Part shown: in pieces, positions 8,896 through 21,824 of the stretch
Layout of the letters: every line of letters starts with the position of its first letter
Position numbering within the stretch: the stretch's first letter is position 1
Program-made: the position numbers and the translations under genes
NCBI RefSeq assembly: GCF_035987325.1
Contig: NZ_CP108488.1
Span: 6,386,001 to 6,450,000 of the forward strand
Source of the DNA: Streptomyces sp. NBC_01244
Lineage (GTDB): Bacteria; Actinomycetota; Actinomycetes; Streptomycetales; Streptomycetaceae
Reading direction: 5' to 3'
Length of the DNA: 64,000 bases
Notes under the pieces: generated by a model
What the model was told of the DNA's origin: nothing
Database searches by the model: none
The model's input: the letters and a program-made list of their open reading frames with translations, nothing else

Positions 8896-10491
8896 ATGGC
8901 GGAGCTCACGATCCGGCCGGAGGAGATCCGGGACGCACTGGAGAACTTTGTCCAGTCGTACCAGCCGGACGCGGCCTCGCGCGAGGAGGTCGGAACGGTC
9001 AGCGTTGCCGGCGACGGCATCGCGAAGGTGGAGGGCCTGCCCTCCGCCATGGCGAACGAACTGCTGAAGTTCGAGGACGGAACCCTCGGTCTCGCCCTGA
9101 ACCTCGACGAGCGCGAGATCGGTGCGGTCGTCCTCGGCGAGTTCAGCGGTATCGAGGAGGGCCAGCCGGTGCAGCGCACCGGTGAGGTGCTCTCCGTCGG
9201 CGTCGGCGAGGGTTACCTCGGCCGCGTTGTCGACCCGCTCGGCAACCCGATCGACGGCCTCGGCGAGATCGCGACCGAGGGCCGCCGCGCCCTCGAGCTG
9301 CAGGCCCCCGGCGTCATGGTCCGCAAGTCGGTCCACGAGCCGATGCAGACCGGCTACAAGGCCATCGACGCGATGGTGCCGGTCGGCCGTGGTCAGCGTC
9401 AGCTGATCATCGGTGACCGTCAGACCGGCAAGACCGCTCTGGCCGTCGACACGATCATCAACCAGCGCGACAACTGGCGCTCGGGCGACGTGAACAAGCA
9501 GGTTCGCTGCATCTACGTCGCCATCGGCCAGAAGGGCTCGACCATCGCGTCCGTTCGCGGCGCCCTGGAAGACGCCGGTGCGCTCGAGTACACGACGATC
9601 GTCGCCGCCCCGGCGTCCGACCCGGCCGGCTTCAAGTACCTGGCGCCGTACACCGGTTCGGCCATCGGCCAGCACTGGATGTACGCCGGCAAGCACGTCC
9701 TGATCATCTTCGACGACCTGTCGAAGCAGGCCGACGCCTACCGCGCCGTGTCGCTGCTGCTGCGCCGTCCGCCGGGCCGCGAGGCCTACCCGGGCGACGT
9801 CTTCTACTTGCACTCCCGTCTGCTGGAGCGTTGCGCCAAGCTCTCGGACGACATGGGTGCCGGTTCGATGACCGGTCTGCCGATCGTCGAGACCAAGGCG
9901 AACGACGTGTCGGCGTTCATCCCGACCAACGTCATCTCCATCACCGACGGCCAGTGCTTCCTTGAGTCCGACCTGTTCAACGCGGGCCAGCGCCCGGCGC
10001 TGAACGTCGGTATCTCGGTCTCCCGCGTCGGTGGCTCGGCCCAGCACAAGGCCATGAAGCAGGTTTCCGGCCGTCTGCGCCTGGACCTCGCCCAGTACCG
10101 TGAGCTGGAGGCGTTCGCCGCCTTCGGTTCCGACCTGGACGCCGCGTCGAAGGCCTCGCTGGAGCGCGGCAAGCGTCTGGTGGAGCTGCTGAAGCAGGGC
10201 CAGTACCAGCCGATGCCCGTCGAGGAGCAGGTCGTCTCCGTCTGGGCCGGCACCACCGGCAAGATGGACGACGTCCCGGTCAACGACATCCGTCGCTTCG
10301 AGTCGGAGCTGCTGGACCACCTGCGCCTCGAGCGCAAGGAGCTCCTCACCTCCATCGCGGACGGCGGCAAGATGTCGGACGACACTCTGACGTCCATCGC
10401 CGACGCCATCGCCAACTTCAAGCGGCAGTTCGAGACCTCGGACGGCAAGCTCCTGGGCGAGGACGTACCGGCCGTCAACGTCTCCAAGTGA
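8896..10491 (+). CDS. atpA: ATP synthase F1 subunit alpha
   Basis: 531 residues from the ATG at 8896, preceded by AAGGAG about 12 bases upstream; an in-frame start at 8812 would run through the inverted repeat and is unlikely. It forms the alpha3beta3 hexamer and binds non-catalytic nucleotide. The Walker A motif GDRQTGKT is at residues 173-180, and the alpha/beta signature region [13 protein letters not shown] is present. Length and motifs match a complete subunit. Confidence 0.97.
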   Translation: MAELTIRPEEIRDALENFVQSYQPDAASREEVGTVSVAGDGIAKVEGLPSAMANELLKFEDGTLGLALNLDEREIGAVVLGEFSGIEEGQPVQRTGEVLSVGVGEGYLGRVVDPLGNPIDGLGEIATEGRRALELQAPGVMVRKSVHEPMQTGYKAIDAMVPVGRGQRQLIIGDRQTGKTALAVDTIINQRDNWRSGDVNKQVRCIYVAIGQKGSTIASVRGALEDAGALEYTTIVAAPASDPAGFKYLAPYTGSAIGQHWMYAGKHVLIIFDDLSKQADAYRAVSLLLRRPPGREAYPGDVFYLHSRLLERCAKLSDDMGAGSMTGLPIVETKANDVSAFIPTNVISITDGQCFLESDLFNAGQRPALNVGISVSRVGGSAQHKAMKQVSGRLRLDLAQYRELEAFAAFGSDLDAASKASLERGKRLVELLKQGQYQPMPVEEQVVSVWAGTTGKMDDVPVNDIRRFESELLDHLRLERKELLTSIADGGKMSDDTLTSIADAIANFKRQFETSDGKLLGEDVPAVNVSK

Positions 10492-10511
10492 CGACGGAAG
10501 GGACCTGACTC

Positions 10512-12871
<2,360 letters not shown>

Positions 12872-12904
12872 AGCCGCGCTCATCCGTGAGCACAGCTGAC
12901 TGAC

Positions 12905-12935
12905 GGAGAGGGGCGGGTGTGTCCCGTCCCTCTCC
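12905..12935 (+). terminator. Strong hairpin between atpD and atpC (attenuator or partial terminator)
   Basis: The 13-base arms ggagaggggcggg and cccgtccctctcc pair with one G-T wobble around the loop tgtgt. No T-run follows, as is usual in Streptomyces. Because atpC follows, it may reduce transcription into atpC or stabilise the upstream message rather than end the operon. Confidence 0.6.
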
Positions 12936-12960
12936 CCACGCCCATTAGAATTTGACCCAA

Positions 12961-12982
12961 CACCCGGCTTTCCCGCCGGGTG
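12961..12982 (+). repeat. Second hairpin just upstream of the atpC ribosome site
   Basis: Perfect 8-bp arms cacccggc and gccgggtg enclose six bases. The structure ends eight bases before the AGGAG that serves atpC, so it could modulate translation of the epsilon subunit. Confidence 0.55.
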
Positions 12983-13000
12983 GTGACCCGAGGAGCCACC

Positions 13001-13375
13001 TTGGCTGCTGAGCTGCACGTCGAGCTGGTCGCGGCGGACCGGAATGTCTGGTCCGGCGAGGCCACCCTGGTTGTCGCCCGCACCACGTCCGGCGACATCG
13101 GCGTCATGCCCGGTCACCAGCCGCTTCTCGGTGTGCTGGAATCGGGCCCGGTGACCATCCGTACCGTCGGGGGCAACACTGTTGTCGCCGCGGTGCACGG
13201 CGGATTCATCTCGTTCGCGGACAACAAGTTGTCGCTGCTGGCCGAGATCGCCGAGCTTGCCGACGAGATCGACGTCGAGCGGGCGGAGCGGGCACTGGAG
13301 CGCGCGAAGTCGGAGACCGATTCGGCCTCCGAGCGTCGCGCCGATGTCCGGCTGCGCGCGGTTTCGGGGCGCTGA
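13001..13375 (+). CDS. atpC: ATP synthase F1 subunit epsilon
   Basis: 124 residues from a TTG at 13001, chosen because AGGAG sits six bases upstream and the protein then begins LAAELHVELVAADRNVW, the usual epsilon start. A GTG at 12980 would place the start inside the hairpin arm. The beta-sandwich region has GDIGVMPGHQPLLG, and the C-terminal helical part (AERALERAKSETDSASE) is present. The rare TTG start and the hairpin fit low output of this single-copy subunit. Confidence 0.93.
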   Translation: MAAELHVELVAADRNVWSGEATLVVARTTSGDIGVMPGHQPLLGVLESGPVTIRTVGGNTVVAAVHGGFISFADNKLSLLAEIAELADEIDVERAERALERAKSETDSASERRADVRLRAVSGR

Positions 13376-13401
13376 GCCCCGGTACTGGTAAGAGTTTGAA
13401 A

Positions 13402-13451
13402 CCTCAGCCGCGGCCTGTTCCGGAATTTTCCGGACCGGGTCGCGGCTGAGG
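13402..13451 (+). terminator. Terminator after the atp operon
   Basis: Perfect 11-bp arms cctcagccgcg and cgcggctgagg enclose a 28-base loop that holds its own ccgg/ccgg pairing. It begins 27 bases after the atpC stop. Confidence 0.8.
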
Positions 13452-13506
13452 CGATGCAGGTCGTTTTTCGTATGTGGTATTCGATGAGCGAGGAGGTCGG
13501 TGAAAG

Positions 13507-13956
13507 ATGCTCCTCGCTCTGCTTGTGAGCGGCCTGGTCGTAGTCGCCGTGGTGGTGATCGGGCTGTTCGTGTTCGGTCTGCGCCGCAGGCTGATCCAGC
13601 GCTCCGGCGGCACCTTCGACTGCAGCATGCGCTGGGGCGTGTCCGAGGAACCCGACGTCTCCGGCAAGGGCTGGGTGTACGGGGTCGCGCGCTACAGCGG
13701 TGACCGCATCGACTGGTTCCGTGTCTTCAGCTACTCCCCGCGGCCGCGCCGGCTGCTGGAGCGGTCCTCCATCGAGGTCATCGCCCGCCGTGCGCCCGAG
13801 GGCGAGGAGGAGCTGGCCCTGCTCTCCGACGCCGTCGTACTCTGCTGCGCGCACCGCGGCACCCGCCTGGAGCTGGCGATGAGCGATGACGCGCTGACCG
13901 GTTTCCTGGCCTGGCTGGAGGCTGCGCCCCCCGGGCAACGGGTGAACGTGGCCTGA
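13507..13956 (+). CDS. DUF2550 membrane-anchored protein
   Basis: 149 residues. One N-terminal membrane helix (LLALLVSGLVVVAVVVIGLF) is followed by a compact soluble domain with GGTFDCSMRWG and the FSYSPRPRRLLERSS stretch that I associate with DUF2550, a family commonly found directly after atpC in actinobacteria. Function unknown. ATG 13507 has a ggtgaaag ribosome site. The gene is separated from atpC by the operon terminator, so it probably has its own promoter near 13455-13495. Confidence 0.8.
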   Translation: MLLALLVSGLVVVAVVVIGLFVFGLRRRLIQRSGGTFDCSMRWGVSEEPDVSGKGWVYGVARYSGDRIDWFRVFSYSPRPRRLLERSSIEVIARRAPEGEEELALLSDAVVLCCAHRGTRLELAMSDDALTGFLAWLEAAPPGQRVNVA

Positions 13957-14061
13957 GGGCCGGCGGCACCCGTTCGTCCCGCCGGGCGGAGTCCGGCGCA
14001 GCGGCGCGAAGCCGGGGAGGCCCGCCAGGGCCGAGCCGCGCGAGCGGTGCGCAAACAAGGA

Positions 14062-14101
14062 GAAGCCGGGGAGACGGGGGCGGACCCGTCTCCCCGGCTT
14101 C
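14062..14101. terminator. Bidirectional terminator between DUF2550 gene and chitinase gene
   Basis: A perfect 17-bp stem: the left arm 14062-14078 (gaagccggggagacggg) pairs with 14085-14101 around a six-base loop. It lies between two converging genes, 28 bases from the chitinase stop. Confidence 0.85.
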
Positions 14102-14129
14102 GTCTGTCACCGGGCCGAGCTGTCAGGGG

Positions 14130-15977
<1,848 letters not shown>

Positions 15978-16100
15978 GGGTGCTCCTCCGAGGTCCGCAG
16001 CGGCCGTGGGGACGGCCGCTGCATGGGGGTGGGACCTGCGCCGCCCGTGAGCGTGCCCGTATGACGCCTTGTCATGGCACGCTCACCACAGTTGTGCGTG

Positions 16101-16142
16101 AGAGTAGAAAGGTCTGGACCAACCGTCAAGAGGTCCAGACCT
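16101..16142 (-). promoter_or_regulatory. Chitinase promoter with two DasR/chitinase boxes
   Basis: On the minus strand a −35 TTGACG (16129-16124) and a −10 TACTCT (16106-16101) are 17 bases apart. Two 12-bp dyads, AGGTCTGGACCA at 16110-16121 and AGGTCCAGACCT at 16131-16142, flank the −35; one fills the spacer. They match the direct repeats of Streptomyces chitinase promoters and the DasR consensus (core GGTCTAGACC). DasR repression relieved by glucosamine phosphates is the known mechanism for such sites. The leader to the TTG start is about 120 bases. Confidence 0.85.
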
Positions 16143-16180
16143 CCCGTAGCGACCCCGGAAATATTTCCGGCCGGATTCCG

Positions 16181-16822
16181 CTAGATCCCCAACTCCTGTG
16201 CCAGCACTGCCGCTTGAACCCGGCTGCGCAAGTCCAGCTTGGCCAGCACCCGGCTGACGTGGGTCTTCGCCGTCGCCTCCGCCATCTCCAGGCGCACCGC
16301 GATCTCCGCGTTCGACAGCCCCTCGCCCAGGCACCCCAGGACCTCCCGCTCGCGCGGGGTCAGCGACTGCACCGTCGCCGGCACGGGGACCCGTACCGGC
16401 CGCGGATCCGCGAACTCGGCGATCAGCCGCCGGGTCACCGCCGGGGCGATCAGCCCCTCCCCGCGCGCGACGGTCCGTACCGCCCCGATCAGCTCCGCCG
16501 CGTCCGCGTCCTTCAGCAGGAAGCCCGACGCGCCCGCGCGCAGCGCGCCGAAGACGTACTCGTCCAGATCGAAGGTGGTGAGCACCAGGACGTCGGCCAA
16601 GCCCTCCGCGACCACCCGGCGGGTCGCCGACACCCCGTCCAGGCGCGGCATCTGCACGTCCATGAGCACCAGGTCGGGCCGCAGCTCGCGGGCCAGGCGC
16701 ACGGCCTCCTCCCCGTCCGCGGCCTCGCCCGCCACCTCGATGTCGCCGGCGCTGCGCAGGATCAGGACCAGCCCGGCCCGTACCGCGCTCTGGTCCTCCG
16801 CCACCACGACCCTGATCGTCAC
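16181..16822 (-). CDS. chiR: NarL/FixJ-type response regulator (ChiR-like)
   Basis: 213 residues. The receiver domain has the acidic pair E9/D10 and phospho-acceptor Asp55 in LVLMDVQMP. The C-terminal LuxR-type helix-turn-helix (SLTPREREVLGCLGEGLSN then AEIAVRLEMAEATAKTH) binds DNA. The GTG start overlaps the kinase stop by four bases. Placement directly upstream of the chitinase gene in the same orientation matches the chiS-chiR-chiC order, so control of chitinase is the likely job. The symbol is inferred from context. Confidence 0.85.
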   Translation of the reverse strand: MTIRVVVAEDQSAVRAGLVLILRSAGDIEVAGEAADGEEAVRLARELRPDLVLMDVQMPRLDGVSATRRVVAEGLADVLVLTTFDLDEYVFGALRAGASGFLLKDADAAELIGAVRTVARGEGLIAPAVTRRLIAEFADPRPVRVPVPATVQSLTPREREVLGCLGEGLSNAEIAVRLEMAEATAKTHVSRVLAKLDLRSRVQAAVLAQELGI

Positions 16823-18030
16823 GCCCGTACCGCCTCTTCTTCCACGGGCAGCGTCGCCCGGACCTGCCAGACCGCGTCCGCGCGGCCCGCTTCGAATGCT
16901 CCGCCGAGCAGTTCCGTCCGCTCGCGCATGCCGATCAGGCCGGCGCCGGAGCCGGGTGCGCGGGGGCCGGGGCGCTCGCCGTAGGGGGAGTCGACCCTGA
17001 CGTGCAGTGCGCCGCCCCCGGCCCGGTCACCACCCGCGGGGCGCTCGCGGGCCAGGCGGACGGTGACCGTGCCGGGGGCGGCGTGCTTGAGGGCGTTGGT
17101 CAGCGACTCCTGGACGATCCGGTACGCCGCCAGCTCCACCGGGGCGGGCAGGGGCTCCCCGGACGGCCGGTCGTCGAGGAGTACGAAGTCCAGCCCGCTC
17201 GCGGCCCCGTTCGTACGGGCCTGGTCCAGCAGGGCGTCCAGCCCGTCCAGGGAGGGCGTGGCGACGGCCTCCTGTCCGCCGCCCGCGTCCCGCAGCAGCC
17301 CGATCAGGCGGCGCATCTCGGCCAGCCCCTGCACGCTGTTCTCCCGGATCACCCCGAGCGCCTCCCGGCTGGTGGCGGGGGAGTCGATGGAGAGCGCGGC
17401 GGTGGAGTGGATGGCGATGGCGGAGAGGTGGTTGGCCACCATGTCGTGCAGCTCGCGGGCCATCCGCGCCCGCTCGGCCACGACCGCCTGCGACCGGTCC
17501 ATTTCGGCCAGCAGCGCGGTCTGCTCGGCGCGCAGCCGGGCGGCGATGGCGGCCTCGCGGTGGTTGCGCAGCGTGGCCCCGGTCAGCGCCGGGCCGAAGC
17601 TCACGATGCCGGTGATCACGCCGATCAGCAGGGCCTGCGGGGTGCGCAGCCAGGCCACGGAGGCAATGGTGACGGCGATGGTGATCAGGCCGGTCTGGAC
17701 CGGAAGGCGGCGGGCCATGGCGGGCGTGCCGTAGACGACGGCCGCGTACATCAGGTCGGTGAAGATCAGGACCGTGGCCAGGTTCCCCACGGTGAACTGG
17801 TCGGCGATCACCCCCGCGGTGCCGACCGCCAGAGTCACCCGGGGCAGGCTGCGGCGCAGCAGCTCCATCGCGCCGAGGGCGAGGAGCGGCACCAGGGCGG
17901 CCCAGGCCGGGAACAGGTCCCGGGTGGGGGAGCTGTACACCCCGAGCGACCACAGGAGCAGGCCGGCGGCCACGCTGAACACGGCGAGCAGGACGTCGTC
18001 GCGGTGCGGTGGCGGGATACGGAGGGTCAC
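16819..18030 (-). CDS. chiS: Sensor histidine kinase (ChiS-like, HisKA_3 family)
   Basis: 403 residues from a GTG at 18030; upstream in-frame sequence to 18120 looks non-coding. Four to five membrane segments fill residues 10-150. The dimerisation/phospho-acceptor helix has ARMARELHDMVANHLSAIA with the histidine in ELHD, and the ATPase part has GLAEMRRLIGLLRDAGG and the late G box GSGAGLIGMRERTELLGG. The classic N-box is short, as in DesK/NarX kinases. It phosphorylates the regulator encoded next to it. The input ligand is unknown; chitin-derived sugars are inferred from context. Confidence 0.85.
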   Translation of the reverse strand: MTLRIPPPHRDDVLLAVFSVAAGLLLWSLGVYSSPTRDLFPAWAALVPLLALGAMELLRRSLPRVTLAVGTAGVIADQFTVGNLATVLIFTDLMYAAVVYGTPAMARRLPVQTGLITIAVTIASVAWLRTPQALLIGVITGIVSFGPALTGATLRNHREAAIAARLRAEQTALLAEMDRSQAVVAERARMARELHDMVANHLSAIAIHSTAALSIDSPATSREALGVIRENSVQGLAEMRRLIGLLRDAGGGQEAVATPSLDGLDALLDQARTNGAASGLDFVLLDDRPSGEPLPAPVELAAYRIVQESLTNALKHAAPGTVTVRLARERPAGGDRAGGGALHVRVDSPYGERPGPRAPGSGAGLIGMRERTELLGGAFEAGRADAVWQVRATLPVEEEAVRA

Positions 18031-18199
18031 GGTCCCATCCAACAGGGTGCGGCGGGGGCGGGCGTCGCCATCACGGCCGAGGCCTCGTACATCGAAGGAT
18101 GCAGGGCGGCCCCGCGGCATTCGTCATCGGCGACGAGGAACCGGCGCGAACCGGGCGGGAAGCTGGAGGCATCCCCCCACCGCAGGAACGGAGACTCCC

Positions 18200-18769
18200 G
18201 TGCTCGTCACCCTGATCATCGCCTGTGAAGTCGGCTTCTGGGTCCTGCTGACCGGCGGCCTGGCCCTGCGCTACCTCGCGAAGATGCCGAAGACCGGCGC
18301 GGCCGTCCTGCTGTGCGAGCCGCTCCTGGAGTTGGTGCTGCTGGTGGCCACCGCCGTGGACCTGCGCGGCGGCGCCGAGCCGGACTGGAAGCACGGGCTC
18401 GCCGCGCTGTACCTCGGCTACACCGTCGCCTACGGGCACTACACCGTGCGCTGGCTCGACGGCCACGCCGCGTACCGGCTGGCCGGGGGCCCGAAGCCGG
18501 CCGGCGCCGGTTACGGCAGGGCGCGGGCCGTCCACGAGTGGAAGCTGGTCGCGCGGACCGTCCTCGCGGCGGCCGTCGCGGCCGGCCTGCTGCAGGCCGC
18601 GATCTGGTACGTCGGCAGGTCGGGCGACACCGCGGTGCTGCGCGGATGGCAGCTCACGTCCCTGCGGGTGGTGGGCATCCACGCGCTGATCGCCGTCACC
18701 TACACGGTGTGGCCGAAGCGGGCACCGGAGGCGAAGGCCGCCGCGCGCGACGCCGTGGACGCGCCCTAG
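18200..18769 (+). CDS. Membrane protein of unknown function
   Basis: 189 residues from the GTG at 18200 with GGAG eight bases upstream; a longer in-frame reading back to 17759 overlaps the divergent kinase and is rejected. Four to five hydrophobic segments: LVTLIIACEVGFWVLLTGGL, a pair near residues 35-75, TVLAAAVAAGLLQAAIWYV and VVGIHALIAVTYTVW. I recognise no catalytic motif. It is divergent from the chiS-like kinase, with which it shares a 170-base gap. Confidence 0.7.
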   Translation: MLVTLIIACEVGFWVLLTGGLALRYLAKMPKTGAAVLLCEPLLELVLLVATAVDLRGGAEPDWKHGLAALYLGYTVAYGHYTVRWLDGHAAYRLAGGPKPAGAGYGRARAVHEWKLVARTVLAAAVAAGLLQAAIWYVGRSGDTAVLRGWQLTSLRVVGIHALIAVTYTVWPKRAPEAKAAARDAVDAP

Positions 18770-18908
18770 GTGTCGAGCGGACGTTCCGCGCTACGGCAGT
18801 CGGCTGGTTCGCGGCCGACTCGGTGGCGCGGGCCGGGCGGTCCCGGGGAGTGAGCTGATAGGCCGTCACCTGTCACTCTCCCGTAGCTCACCGCAAAGGG
18901 GCTGGTCC

Positions 18909-20018
18909 ATGCCGGGCACGCCGACGATCCGCCGACGATTCCACCGCCTGCTCACCGCGTCCCTGGGTGCCCTGCTCGCGGTCGCGGTGCAGGCCGCTCC
19001 CGCCCGGGCCGACGTGGGGGACGTGACGGAGTATCCGCTCACGACCCCGGATAGCTTCCCCGCCGGGATCACGGCGGGACCGGACCGGGCGCTGTGGTTC
19101 ACCGAGTCCGATGGCAACAGGATCGGACGCATCACGACCGGCGGCACCGTCACCGAGTTCGCCGTACCCACCGAATCGAGCTTCCCCTTCGACATCACAC
19201 AGGGCCCCGACCGCGCCCTGTGGTTCACCGAGGGAGCGGCCGACAAGATCGGGCGGATCACCACCGAGGGCACGGTCACGGAATTCCCCCTGCCCGTGGC
19301 GGGCAGTTTCCCCTTGGGCATCACGCTCGGCGCCGACCGCGCCCTGTGGTTCACCGAGAACGGGACGAACAAGATCGGGCGGATGCGGCTCGACGGAACG
19401 GTCACCGAGTACGCCATCCCCACGCCGGACAGCTTCCCGTACCACATCGCGGCCGGCCCCGGCGGTGTGTGGTTCACGGAGGGGATCGCAGGCAAGATCG
19501 GCCGCGTCGACCACGCCGGCAACGTGACCGAGTACCCGCTGCCCACCGGGTTCGAGTTCCCGAGCGACATCGCGGCCGGCCCCGGCGGGATGTGGTTCAC
19601 CGCTTCCGAGCAGATCGGGCGGATCACCCCGACGGGCACCATCACACTCTTCCCGAACCCGGGCGGAGGCGCCGACGGCATCACCCGCGGCCCCGACGGG
19701 AACATGTGGTACGCCGACCCGCTCGGTGCCATCGGGCGGATCACCCCGACAGGGGAGATCACCGAGTTCCCGGTGCCGGGCGGCGCGGAGAAGGTGCCCT
19801 TCAACATCGCGACGGGGCCCGACCGGAACGTCTGGTTCACCGAACTCCTCGGCAACGCCATCGGCCGCGTCGACGCGCTCCCGGGCCGGGGGCCCGGCCC
19901 GCACGCCGGCGCCGCGCAGCCGGGTCCGCGCCGCGAGGACTCGCGCCACGAGCGCCCGCGCCACCTGCTGCCCTGCGTCCCCGGGACACCCTCGGGGGCG
20001 GCCTCGTTCTGCCGCTGA
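18909..20018 (+). CDS. Secreted seven-bladed propeller, virginiamycin B lyase (Vgb)-like
   Basis: 369 residues. A Sec-type signal peptide (RRRFHRLLTASLGALLAVAVQAAPARA) precedes seven repeats of about 43 residues, each with a W-F-T-E or W-Y-A type strand after GPDRA/GPGG (seven such strands counted) and IGRI at blade ends, the pattern of streptogramin lyases. True Vgb is cytoplasmic and uses a His/Glu pair that I could not place here, so antibiotic inactivation is not claimed. The 45-residue tail after the last blade (LPGRGPGPHAG...) is Arg/Pro-rich and looks added. A cell-surface or binding role is as likely as a lyase. Confidence 0.75.
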   Translation: MPGTPTIRRRFHRLLTASLGALLAVAVQAAPARADVGDVTEYPLTTPDSFPAGITAGPDRALWFTESDGNRIGRITTGGTVTEFAVPTESSFPFDITQGPDRALWFTEGAADKIGRITTEGTVTEFPLPVAGSFPLGITLGADRALWFTENGTNKIGRMRLDGTVTEYAIPTPDSFPYHIAAGPGGVWFTEGIAGKIGRVDHAGNVTEYPLPTGFEFPSDIAAGPGGMWFTASEQIGRITPTGTITLFPNPGGGADGITRGPDGNMWYADPLGAIGRITPTGEITEFPVPGGAEKVPFNIATGPDRNVWFTELLGNAIGRVDALPGRGPGPHAGAAQPGPRREDSRHERPRHLLPCVPGTPSGAASFCR

Positions 20019-20027
20019 CGACGGGCC

Positions 20028-20600
20028 CTAGCGGTCCCCGCCCGGGACCCACAGGACGTCGCCGACCTCCTTGTTGGCCGTGCGGGCCAGGATGAACAGG
20101 AGGTCGGAGAGGCGGTTGAGGTAGGTGGCGGTCAGCGGGTTCATGACCTCGCCGTGCGCCTCCAGGGCGGCCCACGTGGAGCGCTCGGCGCGCCGGACCA
20201 CCGTGCAGGCCTGGTGCAGGAGGGCCGCGCCGGGGGTGCCGCCGGGGAGGATGAAGCTGCGGAGCTTCTCCAGCTCACCGTTGAAGAGGTCGCAGTCGGC
20301 CTCCAGCTTGTCCACGTAGAACTGCTCGACGCGCAGCGGCGGGTACTCGGGGTTCTCGGCGACCGGGGTGCAGAGGTCGGCGCCGACGTCGAACAGGTCG
20401 TTCTGCACCCGGACCAGGACCTTCACGACATCGGCGGGCAGCGAGCCGAGCGCGATCGCCGTCCCGATGGCCGCGTTGGCCTCGTTGGCGTCGGCGTACG
20501 CCGAGATCCGCAGATCGGTCTTGGCCGTGCGGCTCATGTCGCCCAGTGCGGTCGTGCCTTTGTCACCGGTGCGGGTGTAGATGCGCGTGAGGTTCACCAT
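20028..20600 (-). CDS. PduO-type cob(I)alamin adenosyltransferase
   Basis: 190 residues. The N-terminal ATP-binding signature TRTGDKGTTALGD, the R-I-S-A-Y-A-D-A-N-E-A-N segment and the C-terminal RRAERSTWAAL and LNRLSDLLFILAR blocks define the PduO/EutT-like family. It transfers adenosyl from ATP to cob(I)alamin, making coenzyme B12 for mutases such as IcmA (58663) served by MeaB (40965). The start ATG at 20600 has a gaggttcacc leader. It converges with the Vgb-like gene with nine bases between stops. Confidence 0.93.
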   Translation of the reverse strand: MVNLTRIYTRTGDKGTTALGDMSRTAKTDLRISAYADANEANAAIGTAIALGSLPADVVKVLVRVQNDLFDVGADLCTPVAENPEYPPLRVEQFYVDKLEADCDLFNGELEKLRSFILPGGTPGAALLHQACTVVRRAERSTWAALEAHGEVMNPLTATYLNRLSDLLFILARTANKEVGDVLWVPGGDR

Positions 20601-20763
20601 GCCGCCAGCCTAGTGCGGGCCAACTGCGGGCCCCTGTCGCACTGCTGGGCCGTCCCGGTGTGATGTCCGTCATCTGAGACGTGACGCGTGTTACTTCGCG
20701 GTCACTGCGCCCCTCTCGGACGCTAGTCTCCGCCGGAGAACGAACGAGGCTGTGCCGTATCTG

Positions 20764-20797
20764 AGGCCGTGTCCTATTGAAGGCCGTGTCCTATTTT
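20764..20797 (+). repeat. 17-bp tandem duplication in the dehydrogenase promoter
   Basis: Fifteen bases, aggccgtgtcctatt, occur at 20764-20778 and again at 20781-20795, a period of 17 bases. The second copy runs into a T-rich tract ending 17 bases before the GTG start of the next gene. It may be a duplicated operator or promoter element. Confidence 0.55.
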
Positions 20798-20816
20798 TTA
20801 GAACTTGGGGTGTGCA

Positions 20817-21665
20817 GTGGCTGGGAAGCTCGCCGTCATCGGTGCCGGACTGATGGGTTCCGGAATCGCGCAGGTCTCCGCCCAGGCGGGTTGGGACGTC
20901 GTGCTGCGCGATGTGACCGATGCCGCTCTGACGCGCGGTACCGACGGGATCAAGGCCTCGTACGACAGGTTCGTCTCCAAGGGCAAGCTGACGGCCGAGG
21001 ACGCCGAGGCGGCGCTGGCCCGCATCACCACGACCACCGAGCTCGAAGCGGTCGCCGACGCCGACATCGTCGTCGAGGCCGTCTTCGAGAAGCTGGAGGT
21101 CAAGCACGAGATCTTCCGCGCGCTCGACAAGCTCGTGCGCGAGGACGCGATCCTGGCCTCCAACACCTCCGCCATCCCGATCACCAAGATCGCGGCCGTG
21201 ACGGAGCGTCCGGAGCGGGTCGTCGGCGCGCACTTCTTCTCGCCGGTGCCGATGATGCAGCTGTGCGAGCTCGTGCGCGGCTACAAGACGAGCGACGAAA
21301 CCCTCGCCACCACCCGGGCGTTCGCCGAGTCGGTCGGCAAGACCTGCATCGTCGTCAACCGTGACGTTGCCGGATTCGTGACGACCCGTCTCATTTCGGC
21401 CCTGGTCGTCGAAGCGGCGAAACTGTACGAATCGGGCGTCGCCTCGGCCGAGGACATCGACATCGCCTGCAAGCTCGGCTTCGGGCACGCGATGGGCCCG
21501 CTGGCCACCGCGGACCTCACCGGCGTCGACATCCTGCTGCACGCCACCAGCAACATCTACACGGAGTCCCAGGACGAGAAGTTCGCGCCGCCGGAGCTGA
21601 TGCGCCGCATGGTGGACGCGGGCGACATCGGCCGCAAGAGCGGTCAGGGCTTCTACAAGCACTGA
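20817..21665 (+). CDS. 3-hydroxybutyryl-CoA / 3-hydroxyacyl-CoA dehydrogenase
   Basis: 282 residues from the GTG at 20817, preceded by cttggggtgtgca. The NAD-binding Rossmann motif IGAGLMGSGIAQ is at residues 8-19. The catalytic His lies in GAHFFSPVPMM and the Asn/Ser pair in SNTSAIPITKIA; the C-terminal dimer domain has GFGHAMGPLATADLTG. It oxidises (3S)-hydroxyacyl-CoA or reduces acetoacetyl-CoA in short-chain acyl-CoA metabolism, for example supplying butyryl-CoA. A thiolase that could make its substrate is encoded at 39659. Confidence 0.93.
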   Translation: MAGKLAVIGAGLMGSGIAQVSAQAGWDVVLRDVTDAALTRGTDGIKASYDRFVSKGKLTAEDAEAALARITTTTELEAVADADIVVEAVFEKLEVKHEIFRALDKLVREDAILASNTSAIPITKIAAVTERPERVVGAHFFSPVPMMQLCELVRGYKTSDETLATTRAFAESVGKTCIVVNRDVAGFVTTRLISALVVEAAKLYESGVASAEDIDIACKLGFGHAMGPLATADLTGVDILLHATSNIYTESQDEKFAPPELMRRMVDAGDIGRKSGQGFYKH

Positions 21666-21720
21666 GCACCAGTTCGAGTGCCTACACCCCACAGGGTGAA
21701 TTAGGTATCGGTTCGCTCAC

Positions 21721-21774
21721 GGTCGGCAACTTCCCCGCCCCCGAGGCAGTCAGTTGCAGTGAGAGTTGCCGACC
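21721..21774 (+). repeat. Inverted repeat upstream of the STAS gene
   Basis: Perfect 10-base arms ggtcggcaac (21721-21730) and gttgccgacc (21765-21774) enclose 34 bases. They lie 50 bases upstream of the STAS gene start, so they could form a leader structure or paired half-sites. Confidence 0.45.
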
Positions 21775-21824
21775 ACGGACCAGTCGGACCATACGCAATC
21801 AGTACCGCTCTGCCGGGAGTACAC

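Noticed and set aside
18909..20018. Calling the propeller gene a streptogramin resistance gene
   Set aside because: The exported location and unplaced catalytic His/Glu do not support the activity; only family resemblance is claimed.
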